The notes under the pieces are model-generated. The model was not told the DNA's origin. It saw nothing but the letters and a program-made list of their open reading frames with translations, and searched no databases. Positions 8,735 to 15,705 of a stretch of DNA of 19,383 bases are shown one piece after another. Within the stretch, counting starts at the first letter, position 1. Each line of letters opens with the position of its first letter. Source of the stretch: an uncultured Prevotellaceae bacterium (lineage in GTDB: Bacteria > Bacteroidota > Bacteroidia > Bacteroidales > Bacteroidaceae). The position numbers and the translations under genes were made by a program. The stretch lies in assembly GCA_945787625.1 (NCBI GenBank), contig CALZJL010000008.1, positions 1-19,383 on the forward strand, in the 5' to 3' direction.

Positions 8735-8803
8735 GAGTGGACAGATTTGTTCTGCTTGCAACCACTCTGCTACAATATCAACAACAAAAAAAATGCTAAA
8801 AAC
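8735..8803 (+). promoter_or_regulatory. Structured leader of metK; possible SAM-responsive element or promoter
   Basis: GAGTGG (8735-8740) pairs with CCACTC (8762-8767). The enclosed segment has GATTT, nine bases, then TTGCA, and the sequence just before the start codon is GCTAAAAAC (8795-8803). This resembles the order of conserved blocks in SAM-II riboswitches (a stem with a GAUUU...UUGC loop, then GCUAAAAA). The pseudoknot stem could not be closed convincingly, and the linker is longer than usual. An alternative reading of the same DNA is a promoter, TTTG (8746-8749), 21 nt, TACAATAT (8771-8778). Both are inferences. Confidence 0.3.
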
Positions 8804-10066
8804 ATGAAACATTACCTTTTCACCTCCGAGTCCGTATCAGAAGGACATCCAGACAAAGTTGCCGATCAGATCAGCGACGCCGTACTTGACAAGCTTCTCG
8901 CCTTCGACCCCGAGTCGAAAGTAGCTTGTGAGACCCTCGTCACCACAGGCCAGGTAGTCTTGGCTGGTGAAGTCAAGACCAGAGCCTACGTAGACCTCCA
9001 GCGTATAGCCCGGGAAGTCATCAACCGCATAGGCTACACCAAGAGCGAGTATATGTTTGACGGAAACAGTTGCGGCGTATTCTCTGCCATACACGAACAG
9101 AGCTGCGACATCAACCGCGGAGTCGACAAGCAAGACCGTCAGGATCAAGGGGCTGGCGACCAAGGAATGATGTTCGGCTACGCCACCAACGAGACCGAAA
9201 ACTACATGCCCCTTCCCCTCGATCTCTCCCATCGTCTGCTGAAAGAACTTGCCGCTATACGTCGTGAAGGAAAGGAGATGACCTACCTGCGTCCCGATGC
9301 CAAGAGCCAAGTCACCATTGAATATGATGAGAACAACCGCCCCACACGTATCGACACCATCGTAGTCAGCACCCAGCACGACGAATTCGCCTCAGACGAA
9401 GAGATGCAGCGCCAGATACGTCAAGATGTCATCAATATACTCATTCCCCGCGTCAAGTCTACTATCACCGATCCTCAGATACTCTCCCTCTTCAATGACA
9501 GTATCACATACCACGTCAACCCCACAGGCAAGTTTGTCATCGGTGGTCCTCATGGCGATACTGGACTCACAGGCCGCAAGATAATCGTCGACACCTATGG
9601 TGGCAAAGGAGCTCATGGTGGTGGAGCCTTTTCAGGCAAAGACCCCTCCAAGGTAGACCGTAGCGCAGCCTATGCAGCACGCCACATAGCCAAAAACATG
9701 GTCGCTGCAGGCGTATCCGACGAGATGCTCGTACAGCTCTCCTACGCCATCGGAGTAGCCCAGCCTGTCAGTATCTATGTCAACACATATGGTCGTAGCC
9801 ACGTCAGTTACAGCGATGCCGAGATAGCCCAGAAGATCAATCAACTTTTCGACCTTCGTCCATACGCCATCGAACAGCGTCTCAAGCTCCGCAACCCCAT
9901 CTACGAAGAGACCGCAGCCTATGGTCACATGGGACGCGAGCCGCGCATTGTCACCAAGACCTACGACAGCGCATACAACGGAGGCACTAAGACCGTTGAA
10001 GTCGAACTCTTCACATGGGAGAAACTCGACTACGTGGACCAAATCAAAGCAGCCTTCCGCATATGA
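8804..10066 (+). CDS. metK: S-adenosylmethionine synthetase
   Basis: MetK makes S-adenosylmethionine from methionine and ATP. The 420-residue protein begins [20 protein letters not shown], and this ATG was chosen over an in-frame ATG 57 nt upstream because family proteins start at exactly this segment. Conserved blocks include [24 protein letters not shown], the P-loop-like [14 protein letters not shown] and [20 protein letters not shown]. It is longer than E. coli MetK (384), as is usual for Bacteroidota. It is 82 nt after folK, the largest gap inside the long gene series, and overlaps the next gene by 4 nt (ATGA). Its product feeds MiaB and QueA, encoded upstream. Confidence 0.97.
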   Translation: MKHYLFTSESVSEGHPDKVADQISDAVLDKLLAFDPESKVACETLVTTGQVVLAGEVKTRAYVDLQRIAREVINRIGYTKSEYMFDGNSCGVFSAIHEQSCDINRGVDKQDRQDQGAGDQGMMFGYATNETENYMPLPLDLSHRLLKELAAIRREGKEMTYLRPDAKSQVTIEYDENNRPTRIDTIVVSTQHDEFASDEEMQRQIRQDVINILIPRVKSTITDPQILSLFNDSITYHVNPTGKFVIGGPHGDTGLTGRKIIVDTYGGKGAHGGGAFSGKDPSKVDRSAAYAARHIAKNMVAAGVSDEMLVQLSYAIGVAQPVSIYVNTYGRSHVSYSDAEIAQKINQLFDLRPYAIEQRLKLRNPIYEETAAYGHMGREPRIVTKTYDSAYNGGTKTVEVELFTWEKLDYVDQIKAAFRI

Positions 10067-10644
10067 GCAAGAACATAGCCATATACTGCGCCAGCAGCAA
10101 CCAGATACCAGAGAAATATTTCGCTGCCGCCCGAGAGTTGGGAACACTCATCGGGCGGCACGGCCACAACATCATCAACGGAGCTGGCAACATGGGGCTC
10201 ATGCAAGCCGTCACCGACAGTTGTCTCGCTGCAGGAGGCAAAGCCACAGGCATAATCCCCAAGTTCATGATAGCTGAGGGTTGGCATCACACCGGCATGA
10301 CCCACCTGATAGAGACCGATGACATGCACCAGCGCCAGTTCCAAATGAGTCAGATGAGCGATGCTGGCATAGTTCTGGCCGGCGGTTTCGGTACTCTCGC
10401 AGAGTTTAGCGAACTCGTCACATGGAAGCAGCTTGGCCTCCATCTCAAGCCCATCGTCCTACTTAATACCGACGGATACTACGACCCTCTTCTCCAGTTC
10501 CTGCACAAAGGCATGCAGGAAAACTTCCTTCGTCAGGAACACCTCGACACATTCCGCGTAGCCACCACTCCCGCCGAAGCTCTCGACCTCGCCCTCAGCA
10601 CTCCCCTATGGGACACAGACGTACGCCGCTTTGCCAAAATCTGA
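10063..10644 (+). CDS. LOG-family (TIGR00730) Rossmann-fold protein, possible nucleoside 5'-monophosphate phosphoribohydrolase
   Basis: A 193-residue protein of the LOG/YvdD family, whose characterised members split N6-modified AMP (cytokinin nucleotides) into base and ribose 5-phosphate. The N-terminal IAIYCASSN and GAGNMGLM (residues 40-47) form the nucleotide-binding part. The family signature PGGxGTxxE appears as AGGFGTLAE (106-114), keeping G107, G108, G110, T111 and E114 but with Ala for Pro. The usual MHERK segment reads MHQRQ (88-92), keeping R91 and losing the lysine. Activity may therefore differ. The ATG overlaps the metK stop by 4 nt, giving the natural N-terminus MSKNIAIYC. Function in this organism is unknown. 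Confidence 0.85.
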   Translation: MSKNIAIYCASSNQIPEKYFAAARELGTLIGRHGHNIINGAGNMGLMQAVTDSCLAAGGKATGIIPKFMIAEGWHHTGMTHLIETDDMHQRQFQMSQMSDAGIVLAGGFGTLAEFSELVTWKQLGLHLKPIVLLNTDGYYDPLLQFLHKGMQENFLRQEHLDTFRVATTPAEALDLALSTPLWDTDVRRFAKI

Positions 10645-10648
10645 TCCC

Positions 10649-11467
10649 ATGCAAATCCCTCTACGTCCCAGCGAGCACACCCCCACCATATACGACACCC
10701 ACGTATATGAGATGGGTTACTTCCAAGACAGTCCCTACCTTCACCCCGAAAACACCACCCTTCACCCCTACCGTGCCCAGATACCACCATACAATCCCAG
10801 TACCGACAGTCAGCTCGCTGCAGTCCTCCTCATCGGTGCCGCCTTCCTCGCCCTCCTTGTACGCAAGTTGCGCCGGTACATACACTACGAGGCAAGCATC
10901 ATCATGCGAGTCCCTCATAGTCACCCCACTACCCACGACCAGCGAGCCGTAATAAGTAGACTCGCCAGCTTCACCATCACCACCCTTCTCGGCACACTCT
11001 GCGCCATACTCTACTACTATCACGTACAAGACAATATTATCCACCATGCCCTATATATCCCCACTCACACCCTCCTCGCCCTCTACTGCGCTATAATCAT
11101 AGTCAGCATCATTGTCAAGCAGACCGTCTCCGACTTCATAAACTGGATATTTTTCGATAAAAATAACCGACAGCAATGGAGGCACGACCGTAGCTTCCTA
11201 AGCCTGATGCAATGCCTCACCCTACTCCCCTATATCACTATAGTCATCTATACCCATATTCCACCCCAGACAGCCCTTATATCGACTCTCATCATACTCA
11301 TTTTGGCAGAAACGACGCTATTCTTAAGATTAAAGATGATATTTTTTCCAAAAAATAGAGGATTTTTGCATTTAATGTCGTACCTTTGTGCGCTCGAAGT
11401 CATGCCCCTGCTTGTGATATGGGTCATTCTGACAGCCGTAACAGAGAAAGTCACAGTGCAAATTTGA
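10649..11467 (+). CDS. DUF4271 integral membrane protein
   Basis: A 272-residue membrane protein. After a proline- and tyrosine-rich N-terminal stretch of about 55 residues come a first helix (about 59-75) and four or five more helices to the C-terminus. The segment VKQTVSDFINWIFFDK and the C-terminal YLCALEVMPLLVIW match my recollection of the Bacteroidota family DUF4271, which normally lies directly before a HemD-like gene, as it does here. Function is unknown. The ATG at 10649 was preferred to an upstream in-frame TTG that overlaps the preceding gene. The DNA is very C-rich until about 11150 and turns A/T-rich near the 3' end, where a promoter-like box is embedded. Confidence 0.85.
   Translation: MQIPLRPSEHTPTIYDTHVYEMGYFQDSPYLHPENTTLHPYRAQIPPYNPSTDSQLAAVLLIGAAFLALLVRKLRRYIHYEASIIMRVPHSHPTTHDQRAVISRLASFTITTLLGTLCAILYYYHVQDNIIHHALYIPTHTLLALYCAIIIVSIIVKQTVSDFINWIFFDKNNRQQWRHDRSFLSLMQCLTLLPYITIVIYTHIPPQTALISTLIILILAETTLFLRLKMIFFPKNRGFLHLMSYLCALEVMPLLVIWVILTAVTEKVTVQI
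11381..11388 (+). promoter_or_regulatory. Possible internal -7 promoter box ahead of hemD
   Basis: TACCTTTG, a perfect -7 consensus, follows an A/T-rich stretch (11331-11375) inside the 3' end of the DUF4271 gene and lies 91 nt before the hemD start. The spacing to the nearest upstream TTTG (11365-11368) is only 12 nt, so the -33 element is poor. The box also encodes the conserved residues Tyr-Leu-Cys, so coincidence is possible. Confidence 0.35.
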
Positions 11468-11479
11468 TATAGAAGAAAA

Positions 11480-12223
11480 ATGATAAAAAAGATTCTGGTT
11501 TCACAACCCAAGCCAACATCAGAGAAGTCCCCCTACTACGCCATTGCCAACAAGCACGAAGTAGAAATCATTTTCCGACCCTTTATCAAAGTTGAGAGTC
11601 TTACCCCACGTGAGTTTCGTGCTCAGCGTGTAAACGTCCTCGACCATACAGCTATAGTCTTCACCAGCCGCCACGCCATCGACAATTTCTTCAAGCTCTG
11701 CCAAGAGATGCGCATCGATATCCCCGAAGACATGAAGTATTTCTGTATTACAGAGACCATATCGCTTTATATCCAGCGCTACGTCCAATACCGCAAGCGC
11801 AAAGTCTTCTACGGCGATACAGGCAAGATTAACGACTTGCTTCCCCTCATGCTCAAACACAAAGACGAGAAGTTCTTCATACCCCAAAGCGACGTACATA
11901 GCGGTGAGTTTGCCCAACTACTTGATGCAAAGAATATCCGCTACACCAACGCCGTGATGTACCGGACCGTCAGCAACGACATCGCAGGTAGCGAGCCTTT
12001 CGATTACGACATGCTCGTGTTCTTTAGTCCCAGTGGTATACACTCCCTACTCAAGAATTTTCCTAATTACGTTCAGGGTGACACGCGCATAGCCACCTTT
12101 GGCCCAGCCACTGCCAAGAGCGTCACCGACGCAGGGCTTCGTCTCGATCTTCAGGCTCCCACCCCCGAATACCCGAGCATAACTGCTGCCCTTGACGCCT
12201 ATCTCACTCAGCACAACAAATAG
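11480..12223 (+). CDS. hemD: Uroporphyrinogen-III synthase-like (HemD family) protein
   Basis: A 247-residue protein of the HemD fold family. The enzyme closes hydroxymethylbilane to uroporphyrinogen III in tetrapyrrole synthesis. Recognisable pieces are the N-terminal KILVSQPKP, the mid-protein VFTSRHAIDNFF, and the second-domain segments VFFSPSGIHSLL and IATFGPATAKSVTDAGL, which correspond to the usual two-domain layout. No other heme or corrin gene is present, and many Bacteroidales keep this gene in the DUF4271-rnpA-yidD setting, so the precise activity is not proven. The start ATG is 12 nt after the DUF4271 stop, and the stop TAG abuts the rnpA start with no gap. Confidence 0.82.
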   Translation: MIKKILVSQPKPTSEKSPYYAIANKHEVEIIFRPFIKVESLTPREFRAQRVNVLDHTAIVFTSRHAIDNFFKLCQEMRIDIPEDMKYFCITETISLYIQRYVQYRKRKVFYGDTGKINDLLPLMLKHKDEKFFIPQSDVHSGEFAQLLDAKNIRYTNAVMYRTVSNDIAGSEPFDYDMLVFFSPSGIHSLLKNFPNYVQGDTRIATFGPATAKSVTDAGLRLDLQAPTPEYPSITAALDAYLTQHNK

Positions 12224-12622
12224 ATGCGATATACACTACGCAAGAGCCAGCGGCTAAATAGCAGGAAAGCCATAGAAGAGCTGTTTGCCGGAGCAGACAC
12301 ACACACAGCCTCCTCCTATCCGCTACGCGCAGTATACAGAACAAACGGGGGTGCGGGCATACGCATCCTCGTTTCCGTTTCGAAGCGCCACTTCAAGCAC
12401 GCTGTCGACCGCAACCGTTGCAAGCGCCAGATACGCGAAGCATACCGTCTGAACCAGCACATGCTCAGCTGCGACCCGACACTAAGCCTTGATATAGCCA
12501 TCATCTGGACCAGCCCCGAGCTTCAGCCCAGTCACCTCGTCAACCGCAAACTTATCATACTGCTCGAAAAGATACTATGCCAGATACACGAAGACTCCCC
12601 AGCCACTTCTCCCGAGCCATGA
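12224..12622 (+). CDS. rnpA: Ribonuclease P protein component
   Basis: RnpA is the small basic protein subunit of RNase P, which trims the 5' leader from pre-tRNAs. The 132-residue product has the family pattern: a basic N-terminus ([19 protein letters not shown]), then [20 protein letters not shown], with the RNR signature and the following EAYR. Length is typical. It starts on the base after the hemD stop and overlaps yidD by 4 nt. In most bacteria rnpA follows rpmH near dnaA; here rpmH is absent and the hemD-rnpA-yidD order is the Bacteroidota arrangement. Confidence 0.95.
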   Translation: MRYTLRKSQRLNSRKAIEELFAGADTHTASSYPLRAVYRTNGGAGIRILVSVSKRHFKHAVDRNRCKRQIREAYRLNQHMLSCDPTLSLDIAIIWTSPELQPSHLVNRKLIILLEKILCQIHEDSPATSPEP

Positions 12623-12828
12623 GCCATCTGCTCATACTTCCCATTCGCTTCTATCAGACCTGCATATCGCCCCTCACCCCACCCTCGTGCCGATTCACCC
12701 CCACCTGTAGCCAGTACGCTATAGAAGCCCTCCGCAAGTACGGACCCATCAAAGGACTATATCTGGCCATACGCAGGCTTCTACGTTGTCACCCCTGGGG
12801 AGGACATGGCTACGACCCCGTGCCCTGA
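12619..12828 (+). CDS. yidD: Membrane protein insertion efficiency factor YidD
   Basis: A 69-residue protein of the YidD family (DUF37), an amphipathic inner-membrane-associated factor that aids YidC-dependent insertion. Conserved features are [20 protein letters not shown], then [14 protein letters not shown], and the C-terminal [15 protein letters not shown] chose the ATG at 12619, which overlaps the rnpA stop as ATGA and gives the normal family length. An in-frame ATG at 12577 would add 14 residues lying inside rnpA and is less likely. The partner gene yidC is not in the window. Confidence 0.93.
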   Translation: MSHLLILPIRFYQTCISPLTPPSCRFTPTCSQYAIEALRKYGPIKGLYLAIRRLLRCHPWGGHGYDPVP

Positions 12829-12857
12829 GATTAAGTCAAAACAAAAACAGGAATTTA

Positions 12858-12889
12858 TTTGGAATATTTCTTGCATAATCGTAACTTTG
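12858..12889 (+). promoter_or_regulatory. Bacteroidota-type promoter for the dsbD operon
   Basis: A TTTG -33 box (12858-12861), a 20-nt spacer and a -7 box TAACTTTG (12882-12889) fit the Bacteroidota consensus very well. Transcription should start near 12896, leaving a leader of about 20 nt before the dsbD ATG at 12917. Confidence 0.8.
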
Positions 12890-12916
12890 CACACTCGAAT
12901 GTCATATATTCCGGAT

Positions 12917-14950
12917 ATGAAAAGACTTTTTGTTATATTTATCGCCGCTCTGGCATGCAGCTCAATGAGTGTTGCGCAACTGGCAGAGCCTGTGCATTTC
13001 TCCGTTTCTCATGAGATTACGGATAAGGGCCTCCTACAGATACGCTTCTCAGGCAAGATAGATGAGGGGTGGCATGTATACGGCTCGGGCTTTGCCGAGG
13101 GCGGACCAACGGTGGCTTCCGTTACGCTCGAAAGAAGCGAAGGGCTTAAACCAGTGGGGAAACTGAAGACATTGGGCAAGGTGCATCGTGGTATGGACGC
13201 GATGTTCGATATGGAAGTCGAGACTGTCGAAGGGAGCGTGACTTTCGTCCAGACGTACGAGATTACGGGGAGGAGATATGTAGCAAAAGGCTATCTGACC
13301 TATGCTGCCTGCAATGACCAAAACTGCATTCCACCTTCAGACGTAGAGTTTGACTTCTCTGGTGATGCTCCGCAAGCACAGCCTAAAGAAGAGCAGACTG
13401 CAACTCCTGAAGCTGAGGTACTGACAGTGTCGGATACGACCATGCAGACGAATGCCGACTCTGTGTCCTCGCTCGCTGGGCGCGAGATGCCAGTTGAGGG
13501 GCTTTGGGCTCCCGTAGTTGACGAGCTGAGGGCTTTCGACGGGGCGGATTCTTCGCACGACACAGCACTATGGTGGGTTTTCCTCATGGGTATGGGTGGA
13601 GGTCTGCTTGCTCTGCTCACTCCGTGTGTGTGGCCTATAATTCCGATGACGGTGAGTTTTTTCCTAAAGCGCAACAAGGATTCGCGTTCGCGCTCCGTGA
13701 GAGAGGCTTTGACTTACGGGGTTTCAATCGTGGTCATCTACGTCTCTTTGGGCTGGATAGTGACGATGATATTCGGAGCTAGTGCGCTCAATGCTTTGAG
13801 TACTAATGCTCCGTTCAACATATTTTTCTGTCTGCTACTGCTGCTATTCGGCTTTAGCTTTTTAGGCGGCTTCGAACTCTCGCTGCCATCGTCGTGGTCT
13901 AATGCCGTCGACAGCAGGGCAGAGCGGACTACGGGATTGCTGAGCATCTTCCTGATGGCCTTTACGCTGAGTCTGGTGAGCTTCTCATGTACAGGGCCCA
14001 TCATCGGATTTCTGTTGGTCGAGGTAGGCACATCGGGAGTGGCTCTTGCTCCAGTGGTAGGTATGCTGGGCTTTGCTATAGCCCTTGCCCTACCATTTAC
14101 GCTGTTTGCACTCTTTCCTGCAATGCTCAAGAGTGCCCCCAAGAGTGGCAACTGGATGAACTGCATCAAGGTCCTGCTCGGATTCGTCGAGCTGGCCTTT
14201 GCGCTCAAGTTCCTTTCTGTAGCGGATCTGGCCTATGGCTGGCATATTCTGGATCGCGAGGTGTTCCTCTCTCTGTGGATTATCATCTTTGCCTTGATGG
14301 GAGCCTACTTGCTACATTGGATACGTCTGCCTCATGACGAAGACGAGTATGACGAGATGGGAGAGGTGATTCATAACCCACGTACAGGAGTCTGGCGACT
14401 CGTCTTGGGTATGGGCGCTTTAGCATTTGCGCTATATATGGTGCCAGGCTTGTGGGGCGCGCCGTGCAAAGCGGTGAGTGCTTTTGCTCCTCCTATGAAC
14501 ACGCAAGACTTTGCGCTGGGGGGCGAGGTCGTCGAAGCCAGGTTTGATGACTATGAGGCAGGCATGGCTTATGCTCGCGACAAGGGGAAGCCAGTGATGA
14601 TAGACTTCACGGGATTCGGTTGCGTCAACTGTCGCAAGATGGAAGCAGCGGTGTGGACAGATCCAGAGGTAGCAAGTATCATAAACGACCGCTACGTGCT
14701 TATCACCTTGCATGTCGATGACAAGACACCGTTGTCTGAGTCGATGAAAGTCGAGGAGGCAGGCTCCGTGCGCACATTGCGCACGGTGGGCGACAAGTGG
14801 AGCTATCTACAGCGTCACAAGTTTGGAGCAAATGCACAGCCTTTCTATGTGCTCGTCGACGCCTGGGGCAAGCCGCTTGCACCGAGCTACGGCTACGATG
14901 AGGATGTTCCCGCATTTGTCAAATGGCTTAATATAGGTATTGCAAAATGA
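12917..14950 (+). CDS. dsbD: Thiol:disulfide interchange protein DsbD
   Basis: A three-part DsbD of 677 residues that carries electrons from cytoplasmic thioredoxin across the inner membrane to periplasmic thiol proteins. A signal peptide (MKRLFVIFIAALACSSMSVA) precedes an alpha domain with cysteines C132 and C137. A CcdA-like membrane domain of eight hydrophobic segments follows, with the redox cysteines C237 (LLTPCVWPIIP) and C358 (SFSCTGPIIGF). The C-terminal thioredoxin-like domain has the CVNC active site at C569-C572. All three redox pairs are intact. The ATG at 12917 was chosen because it gives a clean signal peptide; two upstream in-frame ATGs lie in yidD or at the predicted transcript start. 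The rhomboid gene overlaps by 4 nt. Confidence 0.95.
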   Translation: MKRLFVIFIAALACSSMSVAQLAEPVHFSVSHEITDKGLLQIRFSGKIDEGWHVYGSGFAEGGPTVASVTLERSEGLKPVGKLKTLGKVHRGMDAMFDMEVETVEGSVTFVQTYEITGRRYVAKGYLTYAACNDQNCIPPSDVEFDFSGDAPQAQPKEEQTATPEAEVLTVSDTTMQTNADSVSSLAGREMPVEGLWAPVVDELRAFDGADSSHDTALWWVFLMGMGGGLLALLTPCVWPIIPMTVSFFLKRNKDSRSRSVREALTYGVSIVVIYVSLGWIVTMIFGASALNALSTNAPFNIFFCLLLLLFGFSFLGGFELSLPSSWSNAVDSRAERTTGLLSIFLMAFTLSLVSFSCTGPIIGFLLVEVGTSGVALAPVVGMLGFAIALALPFTLFALFPAMLKSAPKSGNWMNCIKVLLGFVELAFALKFLSVADLAYGWHILDREVFLSLWIIIFALMGAYLLHWIRLPHDEDEYDEMGEVIHNPRTGVWRLVLGMGALAFALYMVPGLWGAPCKAVSAFAPPMNTQDFALGGEVVEARFDDYEAGMAYARDKGKPVMIDFTGFGCVNCRKMEAAVWTDPEVASIINDRYVLITLHVDDKTPLSESMKVEEAGSVRTLRTVGDKWSYLQRHKFGANAQPFYVLVDAWGKPLAPSYGYDEDVPAFVKWLNIGIAK

Positions 14951-15705
14951 ATCAGATGCCACCTGTTACCAAGAATCTGCTCATCATCAACTGTCTGTGC
15001 TTCGCGGCAGGACTGGTGGGTGAGCGCTATGGCATAGACTTGAACGATATGCTCGGTCTACACTTCTTTATGGCTGAGCACTTCATGCCCTATCAGTTAG
15101 TGACGTACCTGTTTATGCACGGCGGGTGGGAGCACTTGTTTTTCAATATGTTTGCCTTGTGGATGTTCGGACGAATTATAGAGCATGTCATGGGCTGCAA
15201 GCGTTTCCTTATCTACTATCTGCTGTGTGGCATCGGAGCCGGGCTGGTGCAGGAGCTGGTGCAGTATGTGCACTATATCTCCATGGACCACGTCTCTAAG
15301 GCTATGCATTTCGGACAGCTGATAGAGGGCAACTTTGTGGTGCAAGACGGCATGGCTGTGAGCATCAATTTGTGGAACACGGTGGGAGCGAGCGGTGCAG
15401 TGTATGGTATTCTGCTTGCTTTCGGCCTGCTTTTCCCCGAGGAGCGTATGTTTATCTTTCCGCTCCCAGTACCCATCAAAGCCAAGTATTTCGTCATCGG
15501 ATATGCCCTAATTGAACTGTTTGCAGCAAGGAGCAACGATGGGGTAGCGCACTATGCACATTTGGGAGGAATGCTGGCAGGATTGATACTGCTGATTATG
15601 TGGACCGATTTGGGCGACAATGACTTGCTCAACAGGCTGCGACGTCCATTCGGACGCAAGGGGCGCAAGAGGGACAATATTAATGTATATCGCCGTAACT
15701 ATTGA
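14947..15705 (+). CDS. Rhomboid family intramembrane serine protease
   Basis: A 252-residue membrane protein with about six helices and the rhomboid catalytic dyad: S149 in GASGAVYG and H205 in YAHLGGMLAG. The loop and second-helix motif HGGWEHLFFNMFALWMFG supplies the conserved His and Asn of the oxyanion site. Rhomboids cut single-pass membrane proteins within the bilayer; the substrate here is unknown. The start overlaps the dsbD stop (ATGA), and its own stop overlaps the next start (TTGA). A stretch at about residues 110-140, between helices, is longer than in E. coli GlpG. The C-terminus is strongly basic (RRPFGRKGRKRD). Confidence 0.94.
   Translation: MNQMPPVTKNLLIINCLCFAAGLVGERYGIDLNDMLGLHFFMAEHFMPYQLVTYLFMHGGWEHLFFNMFALWMFGRIIEHVMGCKRFLIYYLLCGIGAGLVQELVQYVHYISMDHVSKAMHFGQLIEGNFVVQDGMAVSINLWNTVGASGAVYGILLAFGLLFPEERMFIFPLPVPIKAKYFVIGYALIELFAARSNDGVAHYAHLGGMLAGLILLIMWTDLGDNDLLNRLRRPFGRKGRKRDNINVYRRNY

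Noticed and set aside
8747..8803. In-frame extension of metK by 19 codons
   Set aside because: The added residues are not part of any MetK, and the DNA has leader-like A-rich, structured composition.
10631..10648. TTG start for the DUF4271 gene
   Set aside because: It overlaps the LOG-family gene by 14 nt, and an ATG six codons later gives a complete protein.
12577..12618. Upstream ATG start for yidD
   Set aside because: It would add 14 residues overlapping rnpA; the ATGA start at 12619 gives the usual family length and a coupled start.
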